From DAIRUS01 sp036803205 (GTDB taxonomy: Bacteria > Patescibacteriota > Minisyncoccia > Minisyncoccales > GBS-2), in NCBI GenBank assembly GCA_036803205.1, contig DAIRUS010000005.1, positions 1 through 54,324 of the forward strand: 54,324 nt of DNA, in the 5' to 3' direction. The translations under genes and the position numbers were made by a program. The notes under the pieces were generated by a model, which did no database searches, had not been told where the DNA came from, and worked only from the letters and a program-made list of their open reading frames with translations. This document shows positions 9,007-16,329 of this stretch, piece after piece; position 1 is the first letter of the stretch, and each line of letters opens with the position of its first letter.

Positions 9007-10458
9007 TTATTTTAAAAATTTTGGCAAGACCTCTTTAATTTTTTGGGGATTGGCTTTACCACCCGTTTTTGCCATCACCTGGCCGATTAGATATTGAAAG
9101 GCAGTTTTTTTTCCTTTTTTAAAGTCCTCCACCGCCTTTTGGTTTTCGGCAACAACTTCTTCAATAATTTGTTCAATTTCAGTTTGATCGGTTATTTGAA
9201 CTAATCCTCGTTCCTCAATAATCTGAGAAGGATCAGCTCCTCTTTTAAACATTTCTTCGAGAACCATTTTGGCAATTTTGCTTGAAATTTTTCCCTCATA
9301 AATTAAAGTAATAAATTCGGCAAAATTTTCCGGAGTGATTAAAAAGTCCTCGCCAACAACTGAAGCACCTCTCAATAATCCCTGTAAATCAGTAATAATG
9401 TAATTGGAAGTTAATTTGATTAATTTTAAAAGATTTTCTCTGGATAATTTTGGTGGCAATTCAGAAATCACTTTTTCAAAGTATTCTCCTAAATCTTTAT
9501 TTTGAACAAAGACCTCAATGCTTTTTTCATCTAATTCATATTCTCTTTTAAATCTTTTCCTTTTTTGAGAGGGAAATTCGGGAATTTCAACTCGAATTTC
9601 ATTAATCGTTTCTGGGGTAATATAAATAGGTGGCAAATCGGGTTCGGGAAAATAACGGTAATCATGAGCCTCTTCTTTTTCTCTTTGGGAAGTGGTAACT
9701 CCTCTTTCATCATCCCAACCTCTTGTTTCTTGAAATATTTTTTTTCTCGTATTTAAATTTTTTGTTTGTCTCTCAATTTCATATTCTATTGCTCTTTCTA
9801 CTGCTCGAAATGAATTTAAATTTTTAATCTCAACTTTCGTTCCAAGTTTTTGAACTTTGCCTTTTGATTTTTTGGCTAAACTTATATTTACTTCTACTCG
9901 CATTTGTCCTTTTTCCATCTCGGCATCAGAGACATCAAGATATCGCAAAATTAACTGAAGTTCTTCAGCAAACTTTCTAGCTTCTTTGGCCGACCTTAAA
10001 TCTGGCTCAGTCACCAATTCCATCAAGGGAATGCCAGCCCGATTGAAATCAACTAAAGAATGTTCTTTCTCGTGGAATAATCTGCCAGTATCTTCCTCCA
10101 AGTGAATTCTTCTTATTCTGATCCTCCGACCATCTATCTCTAAATAGCCATTTTGACAAAGAGGCATATCATATTGGCTAATCTGATATCCTTTTGGCAA
10201 ATCAGGATAAAAATAATTTTTTCTATCAAATTTAGAAATAGAGGGAATATCAGAGTTTAAAGCTAAGCCGGTTTTAATCGTTTTTCTGACTGCTTCTTGG
10301 TTAATAACGGGCAAAGTACCAGGATGACCGAGGCAAATGGGGCAAATATTCAAATTGGGATGCTTCTCATTAGGATCATTCAAACAAGAACAAAACATCT
10401 TTGTCTTTGTTTTTAGTTCAATATGGATTTCCAGTCCAATTACGACAGTATACACCAT
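9007..10458 (-). CDS. gatB: Asp-tRNA(Asn)/Glu-tRNA(Gln) amidotransferase subunit B
   Basis: The tRNA-binding kinase subunit of GatCAB, which converts mischarged Glu-tRNA-Gln or Asp-tRNA-Asn to the amide form. The N-terminus has GLEIHIELKT and the cysteine cluster CSC...CPICLGHPGTLP. HLEEDTGR and DFNRAGIPLMELVTEPD form the catalytic cradle, and the C-terminus is a YqeY-like helical tail ending around GGKANPQKI. Full length at 483 residues. The ATG at 10458 sits 8 bases after the deoC stop, so it is probably co-transcribed. GatA and GatC are not in the window. Confidence 0.96.
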   Translation of the reverse strand: MVYTVVIGLEIHIELKTKTKMFCSCLNDPNEKHPNLNICPICLGHPGTLPVINQEAVRKTIKTGLALNSDIPSISKFDRKNYFYPDLPKGYQISQYDMPLCQNGYLEIDGRRIRIRRIHLEEDTGRLFHEKEHSLVDFNRAGIPLMELVTEPDLRSAKEARKFAEELQLILRYLDVSDAEMEKGQMRVEVNISLAKKSKGKVQKLGTKVEIKNLNSFRAVERAIEYEIERQTKNLNTRKKIFQETRGWDDERGVTTSQREKEEAHDYRYFPEPDLPPIYITPETINEIRVEIPEFPSQKRKRFKREYELDEKSIEVFVQNKDLGEYFEKVISELPPKLSRENLLKLIKLTSNYIITDLQGLLRGASVVGEDFLITPENFAEFITLIYEGKISSKIAKMVLEEMFKRGADPSQIIEERGLVQITDQTEIEQIIEEVVAENQKAVEDFKKGKKTAFQYLIGQVMAKTGGKANPQKIKEVLPKFLK

Positions 10459-10466
10459 GAATTTTA

Positions 10467-11114
10467 TTATTTTTGAATAATTTGCACTCCTAAACTTGTA
10501 CCTATAATATCAGCTCCGGCTTTGATCGCCTCTTTGACATCTTTTAGGGTTTTAATATTACCTGAAGCTTTTACCAAAAGGCCGGAAGAAAATTTTTTCA
10601 TGATTTTTAAATGATAAAGTTTTTCTTTTAATTCCCGATGTTCTAAGGGGTCTTTTTCGGTAGCGGTTTTGACACAAATTGCCCCGGCTTTTTTGACAAT
10701 TTGAGAGGCTTTCTTTATTTCTTCATCGGTCAAGTAGCCAGAACCGATAATTACTTTTGTTGGCAAAATTTTACAAATTGTTTTCAAATCTTTCAAAATT
10801 TTTCCCCACCTTTCATGTTTTACATCAGGAATACTTATCACAACATCTAACTCATCTGCCCCCTCTTTTTTTGCTTTTTGACAAATTTTTACCCTTTTTT
10901 GGTGAGGACTATCACCAATGGGTGAATCAATCAAGGCAATTGTCTTTATCCTTGTTCCTTCCAATTCCTTTTTTACTAACTTTATCCATTTTGGTCGAAC
11001 ACAAACTCCTCTAAAACCATGAATTTTAGCTTCCTGGCAGGTCTTTAAAATATCTTCTTTTTTGCTATCTTTTCTTATATTGGTGTGATCAATTTTTTGA
11101 GCTATATTGATCAT
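10467..11114 (-). CDS. deoC: deoxyribose-phosphate aldolase
   Basis: A TIM-barrel aldolase splitting 2-deoxyribose-5-phosphate into glyceraldehyde-3-phosphate and acetaldehyde. Numbered from ATG 11114, ADELDVV (~residue 86) carries the catalytic aspartates, K149 (VKTATE) is the Schiff-base lysine, and K182 lies in the VKASGNI block (usually VKASGGI). The canonical KTSTGF has become KTATEKD, a mild divergence. Length (215) is normal. A TTG nine bases upstream is a less likely start. The gene follows tmk at ~30 bases and precedes gatB at 8 bases, and it links DNA-precursor salvage to glycolytic intermediates. Confidence 0.9.
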   Translation of the reverse strand: MINIAQKIDHTNIRKDSKKEDILKTCQEAKIHGFRGVCVRPKWIKLVKKELEGTRIKTIALIDSPIGDSPHQKRVKICQKAKKEGADELDVVISIPDVKHERWGKILKDLKTICKILPTKVIIGSGYLTDEEIKKASQIVKKAGAICVKTATEKDPLEHRELKEKLYHLKIMKKFSSGLLVKASGNIKTLKDVKEAIKAGADIIGTSLGVQIIQK

Positions 11115-11144
11115 ATGTCGCAAATATTTTTCTAATTAAATTTT

Positions 11145-11756
11145 TTAAATTGACCTTTTCTCAACAATTTCTCTAATTTCTTTTGCTATTTTTTCAATTG
11201 GTCGTTGTCCATCAATAATATAAATTCCATTAAATTTTTTAGCTAATTTTTCATAATTTTGCCAAACTTTTCTTAGAGTTTTTTCTTTTTCAAAAAGGGT
11301 GATTTCAAAGCGGTCTTTTTTTATTCTTTCAATACAAATTTTAGGTGGAACTTTTAAAAAGAAAGTAATATCTGGCAAGATAAATTTTTTATTAATCTCA
11401 ATCAGCCAATCTAAATCTCTAATTTTCAAATTTCCATAAGCCATTGTTGAGAAAAAGTATCTATCAGAAATTACATTGATTCCTTTTTTCAAAAGAGGAA
11501 CTACCTCTTTTTCTAAATGATAAGCCCTATCAGCTGAAAATAAAAGTTGAAGACAAATCTGAGAAGATTTCCAATCGTGAGTTAATTGACTTTTTATTAA
11601 TCCGCCAATTAAACCTGAAGTTGGCTCTTTAGTAATATGGGTCTTCTTGTTCTTTTTATTTAAATAATCAGCTAGTAATTTTACCTGAGTACTGTTGCCT
11701 GCTCCATCTAAACTATCAAAAACAATAAACTTTGCCGGATAAGGATTTTGGATCAT
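11145..11756 (-). CDS. tmk: thymidylate kinase with altered P-loop
   Basis: The gene is placed as the kinase that phosphorylates dTMP to dTDP. The fold-defining blocks are present: DSLDGAGNSTQ (residues 14-24), the TKEPTSG substrate loop, SDRYFFSTMAYG with the DR[YW] motif, and LKVPPKICIERI. The usual P-loop GxxGxGKST has asparagine at position 21 instead of the invariant lysine; the codon is AAC, plus-strand GTT at about 11693-11695. The LID region is short and divergent. At 203 residues the length is normal. thyX, the source of dTMP, lies just upstream. The lysine loss may be tolerated in this lineage or may mean reduced activity. Confidence 0.85.
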   Translation of the reverse strand: MIQNPYPAKFIVFDSLDGAGNSTQVKLLADYLNKKNKKTHITKEPTSGLIGGLIKSQLTHDWKSSQICLQLLFSADRAYHLEKEVVPLLKKGINVISDRYFFSTMAYGNLKIRDLDWLIEINKKFILPDITFFLKVPPKICIERIKKDRFEITLFEKEKTLRKVWQNYEKLAKKFNGIYIIDGQRPIEKIAKEIREIVEKRSI

Positions 11757-11839
11757 TGTTTCATTTTAATATATTTTTAGAAAAAATCAAAAATTTTAAC
11801 TTAATCCAAAAACTATTTTTACGCTATTTAAAACATAAA

Positions 11840-11861
11840 GGGCCCAAAAGATTTTGGGCCC
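11840..11861 (-). terminator. terminator after thyX
   Basis: A perfect 10-bp stem (GGGCCCAAAA and complement) with a GA loop, followed on the minus strand by a T-rich tail. It lies 10 bases past the thyX stop and separates thyX from tmk. Confidence 0.8.
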
Positions 11862-11870
11862 ATAGAAAAA

Positions 11871-12566
11871 CTAAACTTTCTTCAATCTGGCACAAGGAAC
11901 TGAAGAATCAATTTCGAAATCATCAAAAATGACGGGAATAAGATTTTGAGCTTTTTTGAGCAACTCCAACATTGTCAACCTAATTTCCCAATGAGCATCC
12001 GCTGCGCAGCGAACAGCAAAAATATGACGCCACTCTCTGAAATTTGTGGTCATCACTATTTGATTAGCTATTCCAACGGGTAAAATCTGCCGAGCTTCTT
12101 CAGGAAGCCAGCCAGCTTGTCTTAAAGCACTATACATTTTTTCGTTAAGGGCAACCCATTCGGCAAACGACAGTCGAATTTTGTGACCATCTGGTAGCAA
12201 TAATTCAGCTACTTTCTCATTTGGGTCTCTTTCTGGCGGACAAACAACCTGGAAATTATTTCTGAAATCAATATACCGGCTAGATTCTTGAGTAAAAGAA
12301 GCCAAGCGATGTCTCACTAACTGATGGGTAAAAGCGCGAGAAACATTAGAAAAACGGACCATCATTGCTGAATGTTCAATAACGCTTTCATGTCCTCTTT
12401 TCAACAATTTTTTTACAAACTTAGGGGCAGAATCGGGTGTGATTTTAGCCTGACTTCGATAGGCAGTTCTGCCAGCCAACTCAATCAATTGAAGTGGGCT
12501 TTCTCCTTCCTTTCCCGAGAAAACCTCTAAAATCTCAACCTTGCCTGGTGGTTTGATAATTTTCAT
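11871..12566 (-). CDS. thyX: flavin-dependent thymidylate synthase
   Basis: This enzyme makes dTMP from dUMP using FAD and methylenetetrahydrofolate. The ThyX signature RHRxxSxxxxSxR is visible as RHRLASFTQESSR at residues 85-97, preceded by HESVIEHS, which binds flavin. The 231-residue length is typical. An excellent ribosome-binding site (GAGGAGGTGG) precedes ATG 12566, and a strong terminator follows the stop. It sits between a dCMP deaminase gene, whose product feeds dUMP, and tmk, which takes dTMP onward. No classical ThyA is seen in this window. Confidence 0.95.
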   Translation of the reverse strand: MKIIKPPGKVEILEVFSGKEGESPLQLIELAGRTAYRSQAKITPDSAPKFVKKLLKRGHESVIEHSAMMVRFSNVSRAFTHQLVRHRLASFTQESSRYIDFRNNFQVVCPPERDPNEKVAELLLPDGHKIRLSFAEWVALNEKMYSALRQAGWLPEEARQILPVGIANQIVMTTNFREWRHIFAVRCAADAHWEIRLTMLELLKKAQNLIPVIFDDFEIDSSVPCARLKKV

Positions 12567-12591
12567 CTTTCCACCTCCTCTTTATTTTTTT

Positions 12592-12630
12592 GTTAAAGAA
12601 CAAGTTTTTTTCGTTAAAGAACAAGTTTTT
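12592..12630. repeat. two-copy 21-bp tandem repeat
   Basis: The unit GTTAAAGAACAAGTTTTT plus a short T/C linker occurs twice in direct succession (12592-12612 and from 12613). It lies between the dCMP deaminase stop and the thyX ribosome-binding site. It probably arose by slippage; no function is evident. Confidence 0.7.
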
Positions 12631-12632
12631 GC

Positions 12633-13139
12633 TCACCTCCTTATTGAAGATTTTTTCATTTTTTTCAAATATTTTTGGGAGTCTTCTTTAATCCAGTTTG
12701 AAACTTCAATATCTTTTGTCTTTCCGTCAGATTTTCTAATGATGACTTTTTTGATGCCGGCATTAATGATTACTCTTTTACAACGGTCACAGGGAGTAGC
12801 CTCAATTAAATTATTTTGGTCATCAAGACCAGTAATATATAAAATTCCACCCAAAACCGATACGCCATTCCTGGCGGCATTGATAATAGCATTTTCTTCG
12901 GCATGGACAGCCGGACAATCTTCATAAGCAGAACCATGGGGCAAGTTTAATTTATTTTTCAAACAGCCAACCTCAAAGCAATTAATTCCTTTTCTCACCG
13001 GCCCATTGTAGCCGGTAGTTAAAATCGTATCGTCTTTAATGACAATCGCTCCATATTTTCTTCTCAAACAAGGGGACCTTAAAGAAACTTGTTTAGCAAT
13101 TTCTAAATAGTATTCTTTTTTTGAAGGTCGAGATCTCAT
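12633..13139 (-). CDS. deoxycytidylate (dCMP) deaminase
   Basis: A zinc deaminase of the ComEB/dCMP deaminase family, expected to convert dCMP to dUMP, the ThyX substrate. Numbered from ATG 13139, H79-A-E81 and PCDRC (C117, C120) are the zinc and proton-shuttle motifs. The N-terminus (KKEYYLEIAKQVSLRSPC) is typical. The reading frame could extend upstream into rplK, but ATG 13139 lies just after the rplK stop and gives the family length (168). It is followed by thyX after a short repeat-containing gap. Cytidine deaminase-like substrates cannot be excluded. Confidence 0.88.
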   Translation of the reverse strand: MRSRPSKKEYYLEIAKQVSLRSPCLRRKYGAIVIKDDTILTTGYNGPVRKGINCFEVGCLKNKLNLPHGSAYEDCPAVHAEENAIINAARNGVSVLGGILYITGLDDQNNLIEATPCDRCKRVIINAGIKKVIIRKSDGKTKDIEVSNWIKEDSQKYLKKMKKSSIRR

Positions 13140-13143
13140 ATTC

Positions 13144-13566
13144 TCATATAATTTCAATTCCCATTTGTCTAGCTGTCCCTTCAACAATTTTCATTGCCTG
13201 TTCAAGATCTTCGGTATTTAAATCGGGAAGTTTCCGTTCGGCAATTTTTCGTATCTCCTCACGACTAATTTTACCAACCTTGATTTTGTTTGGTTCGCCA
13301 GAACCTTTTTCAATTCCAATTGCTTTCTTTAGCAATTCAGAAACTGGAGGTTGTTTCAGTTTTAGTTCAAAATTTCTATCTTCGAAAACAGTAATTTCTA
13401 CTGGAATTGTAAAACCTTGCTGATTTTTGGTTAGTTGATTGAATTTATCACAAAACTCTTTAATGTTTACTCCCTGTTGGGCCAAAGCTGGACCAACTGG
13501 CGGTGCGGGAGTTGCTTGACCAGCCGGTATTTGAAGTTTAATAATTGTTTTTATTTTCTTGGCCAT
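13144..13566 (-). CDS. rplK: 50S ribosomal protein L11
   Basis: The stalk-base protein of the large subunit, which binds the GTPase-centre rRNA. The N-terminal domain shows PAGQATPAPPVGPALAQQGV and the C-terminal RNA-binding domain ends in GTARQMGIEI. Full length at 140 residues. It heads the block that continues into the dCMP deaminase gene with a 4-base gap. L1, usually its neighbour, is not here, so the classic rplK-rplA order is broken. Confidence 0.97.
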   Translation of the reverse strand: MAKKIKTIIKLQIPAGQATPAPPVGPALAQQGVNIKEFCDKFNQLTKNQQGFTIPVEITVFEDRNFELKLKQPPVSELLKKAIGIEKGSGEPNKIKVGKISREEIRKIAERKLPDLNTEDLEQAMKIVEGTARQMGIEII

Positions 13567-13601
13567 AAGTTTTTATTTTATAATTTTATTTCTCTAATTT
13601 A

Positions 13602-13761
13602 TCATATTGGCTAGTAAAATCAATATTTTAAATTAGGTTTTAGAGTTTCCTGCTTTACCCATTTTAAATAATCCAAATTTCCTTTTTTTATTGGAATCTC
13701 TAAAATACAGGGTATGGTATAGCTATGTAATTTTTTTACTTCTTTTTCTATTGTTTTAAAA
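13602..13761. repeat. 160-bp perfect direct repeat, copy 1
   Basis: I compared this stretch base by base with 15035-15194 and found no difference over 160 bases. It covers the last ~47 codons of a cutA reading frame, its stop and about 18 bases beyond. Confidence 0.95.
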
Positions 13762-13902
13762 AACATACAAATCTCTTCACCTCTTTGAATTTTTGATTCC
13801 CGCCAGAAAAAAGATTCTCTTGGAAAATATGGCACAAGCAATTAATTTCTTTTGAGACAATGTTTTAGTATTTTTAAGTCTTTCTTTTTTTGTTAGGAAA
13901 AA
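13620..13902 (-). pseudogene. broken second cutA copy
   Basis: Read on the minus strand, the region gives FLTKKERLKN and then LSQKKLIACA in one frame, matching the start of CutA. The frame then shifts to PYFPRESFFWRESKIQRGEE, matching the CutA middle (compare ESIYWWRGKI in the intact copy), and continues into the family C-terminus. The last part is identical in DNA to the intact gene at 15053-15376, whereas the upstream half is clearly divergent. The result is a frameshifted, startless cutA paralogue whose 3' end matches its neighbour exactly, as if gene conversion or a collapsed assembly repeat had occurred. A shorter 73-codon frame from about 13841 is open but lacks the N-terminal third. 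Confidence 0.75.
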
Positions 13903-13940
13903 TTATTATAAATTAGCTTTTTTATAAATTTTATTTAATT

Positions 13941-13969
13941 AAAAAAAACCCCCATCCATTAGGATGGGG
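13941..13969 (-). terminator. strong intrinsic terminator of the rpsB-ispH block
   Basis: Stem CCCCATCC/GGATGGGG with an ATTA loop, followed on the minus strand by eight T's. It lies directly after the stop of the small gene at 13979-14209. Confidence 0.92.
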
Positions 13970-13978
13970 CATGACGCT

Positions 13979-14209
13979 TTATAAAAAAGAACAAAGTACT
14001 TTTCTGTTTAATTCCTCCTTTAATCGGAAAACTTTACCATCAGGAGTGAGAATTATCACTGATGGACAACAAGTGTCTTCTATCACTACCCCTCCTGTTT
14101 TTTCCATCTCTGAGAAAATCCTTCTTAACTCTACTGTTTCTTTTTCGCTACAAAGCAAAGCTTCTTTTTCCCACCCTTTTGGCAAATCTGCTAAACTAAT
14201 TTTTTTCAT
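13979..14209 (-). CDS. small conserved-looking protein, function unknown
   Basis: A 76-residue acidic/basic mixed protein (MKKISLADLPKGWEKE at the N-terminus, TGGVVIEDTCCPSVI in the middle). It has no membrane segment and no family I recognise. ATG 14209 is preceded by a strong AAAGGAGGG ribosome-binding site about 5 bases away, overlaps the end of ispH by 14 bases and is followed by an intrinsic terminator. These signals make it a genuine last gene of the operon rather than the antisense frame on the plus strand. Confidence 0.7.
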   Translation of the reverse strand: MKKISLADLPKGWEKEALLCSEKETVELRRIFSEMEKTGGVVIEDTCCPSVIILTPDGKVFRLKEELNRKVLCSFL

Positions 14210-15038
14210 CTCTCCCTCCTTTTTCTTTTAATTTATTATAAATTTTTTCAATTGTCCAGATAGGGACTGAATTACCTGAAATAATGCCCAGTTTAGAAAT
14301 TTTGGAAAAAGAAATTTTCTCCAATTCTTTAAAATGAGAAATCCAGAAAATTTTCTTTTTTGTTTTTTTTAGCAAATTTACTAAAGTATTAGTATTAGAA
14401 GATTTTTTAGATCCAATGACTAAAACTACCTCAACTTTTTTGGCTAATTTTAAGGCCTCTCTCTGTCTTTTAAAAACCTCAGGGCAGAGAGTGTTTATCC
14501 AGTTTAAATTTTTTGCTTTTTTCTTCAAAATCTTCAAAATCTCTTCTGTTTTTTCTTTATCAAAAGTTGATTGGATAACCACTCCCATTCTTTCGTATTT
14601 TTTTAGTTTTTGAGCTTGAAGACAATTTTCTACCACCATTGCTTTTTCTCCTGCATATTCTTTTATGCCCCTTACTTCAGGATGTCTCTTTTTTCCAATA
14701 ATTACTACCTCATATCCTTCTTTTGACATTTGCCAGGCAAATTTTTGAATTCTTTTTACAAAAGGACAAGTTAAATCTCTGATTAAAACACTTTTTTTTA
14801 TTTTAAAAGGTCCAACGCCATGGGCCCTGATTATTAAGGTTCCTTTCTCTACCTTGGAAGGATCAGAAATAAAAATACCCCCCTGTTTTTTTAAAATTTT
14901 AATTACTTCTTTATTGTGCAAAATTTCGCCTAAAAAATAAACGGGTTTTTTATCTTCTTTTAATGATTTTTGAGCTAAATCCCAAGCTCTTTTTGCCCCA
15001 CAACAAAATCCGATAGTTTTAGCTAAAATTATTTTCAT
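14196..15038 (-). CDS. ispH: 4-hydroxy-3-methylbut-2-enyl diphosphate reductase
   Basis: The last enzyme of the MEP isoprenoid pathway, reducing HMBPP to IPP and DMAPP with a 4Fe-4S cluster. Numbered from ATG 15038, the cluster cysteines are C12 (GFCCGAKRA), C91 (LTCPFVK) and C185 (TLCPEV). H41 (HNKEV), H119 and the catalytic E121 (RHPEVRG) and SSNTNT are in place. Length (280) is normal. The start is taken at ATG 15038 rather than an in-frame TTG upstream because MKIILAKTIGFCCG is the family start. Its DMAPP is what MiaA needs; no other MEP gene is in this window. Confidence 0.93.
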   Translation of the reverse strand: MKIILAKTIGFCCGAKRAWDLAQKSLKEDKKPVYFLGEILHNKEVIKILKKQGGIFISDPSKVEKGTLIIRAHGVGPFKIKKSVLIRDLTCPFVKRIQKFAWQMSKEGYEVVIIGKKRHPEVRGIKEYAGEKAMVVENCLQAQKLKKYERMGVVIQSTFDKEKTEEILKILKKKAKNLNWINTLCPEVFKRQREALKLAKKVEVVLVIGSKKSSNTNTLVNLLKKTKKKIFWISHFKELEKISFSKISKLGIISGNSVPIWTIEKIYNKLKEKGGRDEKN

Positions 15039-15194
15039 ATTGGCTAGTAAAATCAATATTTTAAATTAGGTTTTAGAGTTTCCTGCTTTACCCATTTTAA
15101 ATAATCCAAATTTCCTTTTTTTATTGGAATCTCTAAAATACAGGGTATGGTATAGCTATGTAATTTTTTTACTTCTTTTTCTATTGTTTTAAAA
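15035..15194. repeat. 160-bp perfect direct repeat, copy 2 (in intact cutA)
   Basis: Identical to 13602-13761. This copy covers the C-terminal part and stop of the intact cutA gene and the first bases of ispH, including the ispH ATG. Confidence 0.95.
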
Positions 15195-15376
15195 TTCTCT
15201 TTCTGGGTTTTGACAATTAGAGCTACTTCTCTGTCTTTAACTATTTTCCCTCGCCACCAATAAATCGACTCAATCGGAAAAATATTACAGCAAGCTACTA
15301 ACCTCTTTTTCATTAAAGCCAAGCCAATCTTCTTTGCTTCCTTTTTGTTTTTACAAGTAATGTACCCAAAAATCAT
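15053..15376 (-). CDS. cutA: CutA-type divalent-cation tolerance protein
   Basis: A small trimeric PII-like fold protein linked to copper tolerance in E. coli, with an unsettled biochemical role. From ATG 15376 the 107-residue product shows the family blocks GYITCKNKKEAKKIG, RLVACCNIFPIESIYWW and LHSYTIPCILEIPI. The frame is open further upstream, but that stretch runs through the tRNA gene and so cannot be coding. Its 3' half is duplicated exactly at 13602-13761. It lies between tRNA-Thr and ispH and shares 4 bases of the repeat with the ispH start region. Confidence 0.9.
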   Translation of the reverse strand: MIFGYITCKNKKEAKKIGLALMKKRLVACCNIFPIESIYWWRGKIVKDREVALIVKTQKENFKTIEKEVKKLHSYTIPCILEIPIKKGNLDYLKWVKQETLKPNLKY

Positions 15377-15397
15377 AAATTGTTGGCTAGAAAAAAG

Positions 15398-15472
15398 AGC
15401 CAGGGAGAGGATTCGAACCTCCAAAACCGTCGCTTTACAAAAGCGCCGCTCTACCAATTGAGCTACCCTGGC
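15398..15472 (-). tRNA. tRNA-Thr (anticodon TGT)
   Basis: Read on the minus strand, the cloverleaf is: acceptor GCCAGGG/CCCTGGC, D-arm GCTC-AATTGGTA-GAGC, anticodon stem GCGCT/AGCGA (one end mismatch) with loop TTTGTAA giving anticodon TGT, a 7-base variable loop, and T-arm GGAGG-TTCGAAT-CCTCT. The discriminator is T and CCA is not encoded. It lies between the gene at 15491 and cutA in the same direction, probably within the same transcript. Confidence 0.93.
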
Positions 15473-15490
15473 TAAATTGGCATTAAATTT

Positions 15491-15838
15491 TTATTTTTTT
15501 ATCTCCTTTTTTATCTCTTCCCAATAACTATCTTCTTTTACGATTTTCTTTTTTTGGGTTTTCTCTCTTAATTTATTTAACCAGTTGAAAGTTTTGTGAT
15601 CGGTCTTTAGAGTGATAATTCTAATTTTCATTAAAAATTTTTGCAAAAAAATTTCATAAGAAAAATTTTTGAACGGCTTAAAATTTAAAAGTTTTCTTTT
15701 TAATCTTGAAAGCAATCTCTCTTTTTTGTTAATTTCAATTTCTGGCAAGGCTCGTAAGATTGGTATTTTCTGAAAAACAAAAATCACCATTCCCAAAAAG
15801 CTTCCTATAAAAAACGTTGTGACGATTAATTCTAACAT
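15491..15838 (-). CDS. small single-span membrane protein, unknown
   Basis: A 115-residue protein with one N-terminal transmembrane helix (about residues 3-22, IVTTFFIGSFLGMVIFVF), followed by a strongly basic, Lys-rich cytoplasmic tail. No family is recognised. It follows tsf by ~20 bases on the same strand and precedes tRNA-Thr. ATG 15838 is the only plausible start near the membrane segment. Confidence 0.6.
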   Translation of the reverse strand: MLELIVTTFFIGSFLGMVIFVFQKIPILRALPEIEINKKERLLSRLKRKLLNFKPFKNFSYEIFLQKFLMKIRIITLKTDHKTFNWLNKLREKTQKKKIVKEDSYWEEIKKEIKK

Positions 15839-15858
15839 TTTTAGAATATCAAAAGTGT

Positions 15859-16305
15859 TTATATTTCACATCTAAAAAATTTCTCTATCACAATATTCTC
15901 GCCAAATTTTGTTATATATTCATTAACTAAATCTTTAATTTTCTTTGTCTCATCTCTAATCCAAGGCTGTTCTAACAAAGGAATTTCCTCCGGTGAAATA
16001 GCCGCTATTTGAAGGCATAATTCGTGAGCTAGTTTTCGAAATTCTTCCGATCTGGCAACAAAATCTGACTCACAATGAAGCTCAACCATTGTTCCAATTT
16101 TTTGTCCAGGATGAATATAACTTTCAATCACCCCCTGCTTTGTCTCTTTCTTTAACTTCTTTTGATAAAATTCCCTTCCTAATTTCTCGACAATTTGCTT
16201 TGCCGTTTTTAAATTTCCTCCGGCTTGTTCTAAAGCTTCTTTACATAAAGAAATTGGAGCGCCAGTTTCTTCTCTAAGTTGTTTAAGTTGGTCAGTTGAT
16301 ATCAT
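15859..16305 (-). CDS. tsf: translation elongation factor Ts, short form
   Basis: The nucleotide-exchange factor for EF-Tu. The N-terminal UBA-like domain (LKQLREETGAPISLCKEAL) and the core contact region (the TMVELHCESDFVARSEEF block) are clear. The product is only 148 residues, against about 200-290 in most bacteria. The coiled-coil insert and second core subdomain appear to be missing, and the C-terminus ends at VIEKFFRCEI soon after the first subdomain. rpsB lies directly upstream, the usual pairing. Confidence 0.92.
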   Translation of the reverse strand: MISTDQLKQLREETGAPISLCKEALEQAGGNLKTAKQIVEKLGREFYQKKLKKETKQGVIESYIHPGQKIGTMVELHCESDFVARSEEFRKLAHELCLQIAAISPEEIPLLEQPWIRDETKKIKDLVNEYITKFGENIVIEKFFRCEI

Positions 16306-16329
16306 AATTTCTTTTTAAATTGGAATATT

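Noticed and set aside
12541..12927. 128-codon plus-strand frame over the thyX/dCMP deaminase junction
   Set aside because: Composition is Phe/Leu-rich as expected from the antisense of Lys/Glu-rich genes; it has no ribosome-binding site and lies opposite two certain genes.
13971..14231. 86-codon plus-strand frame opposite the small gene at 13979-14209
   Set aside because: The minus-strand gene has a strong Shine-Dalgarno sequence and terminator; the plus frame has neither.
15377..15457. Extended N-terminus of cutA upstream of ATG 15376
   Set aside because: The open frame runs through the tRNA-Thr gene, and the conserved CutA start is MIFGYITC at 15376.
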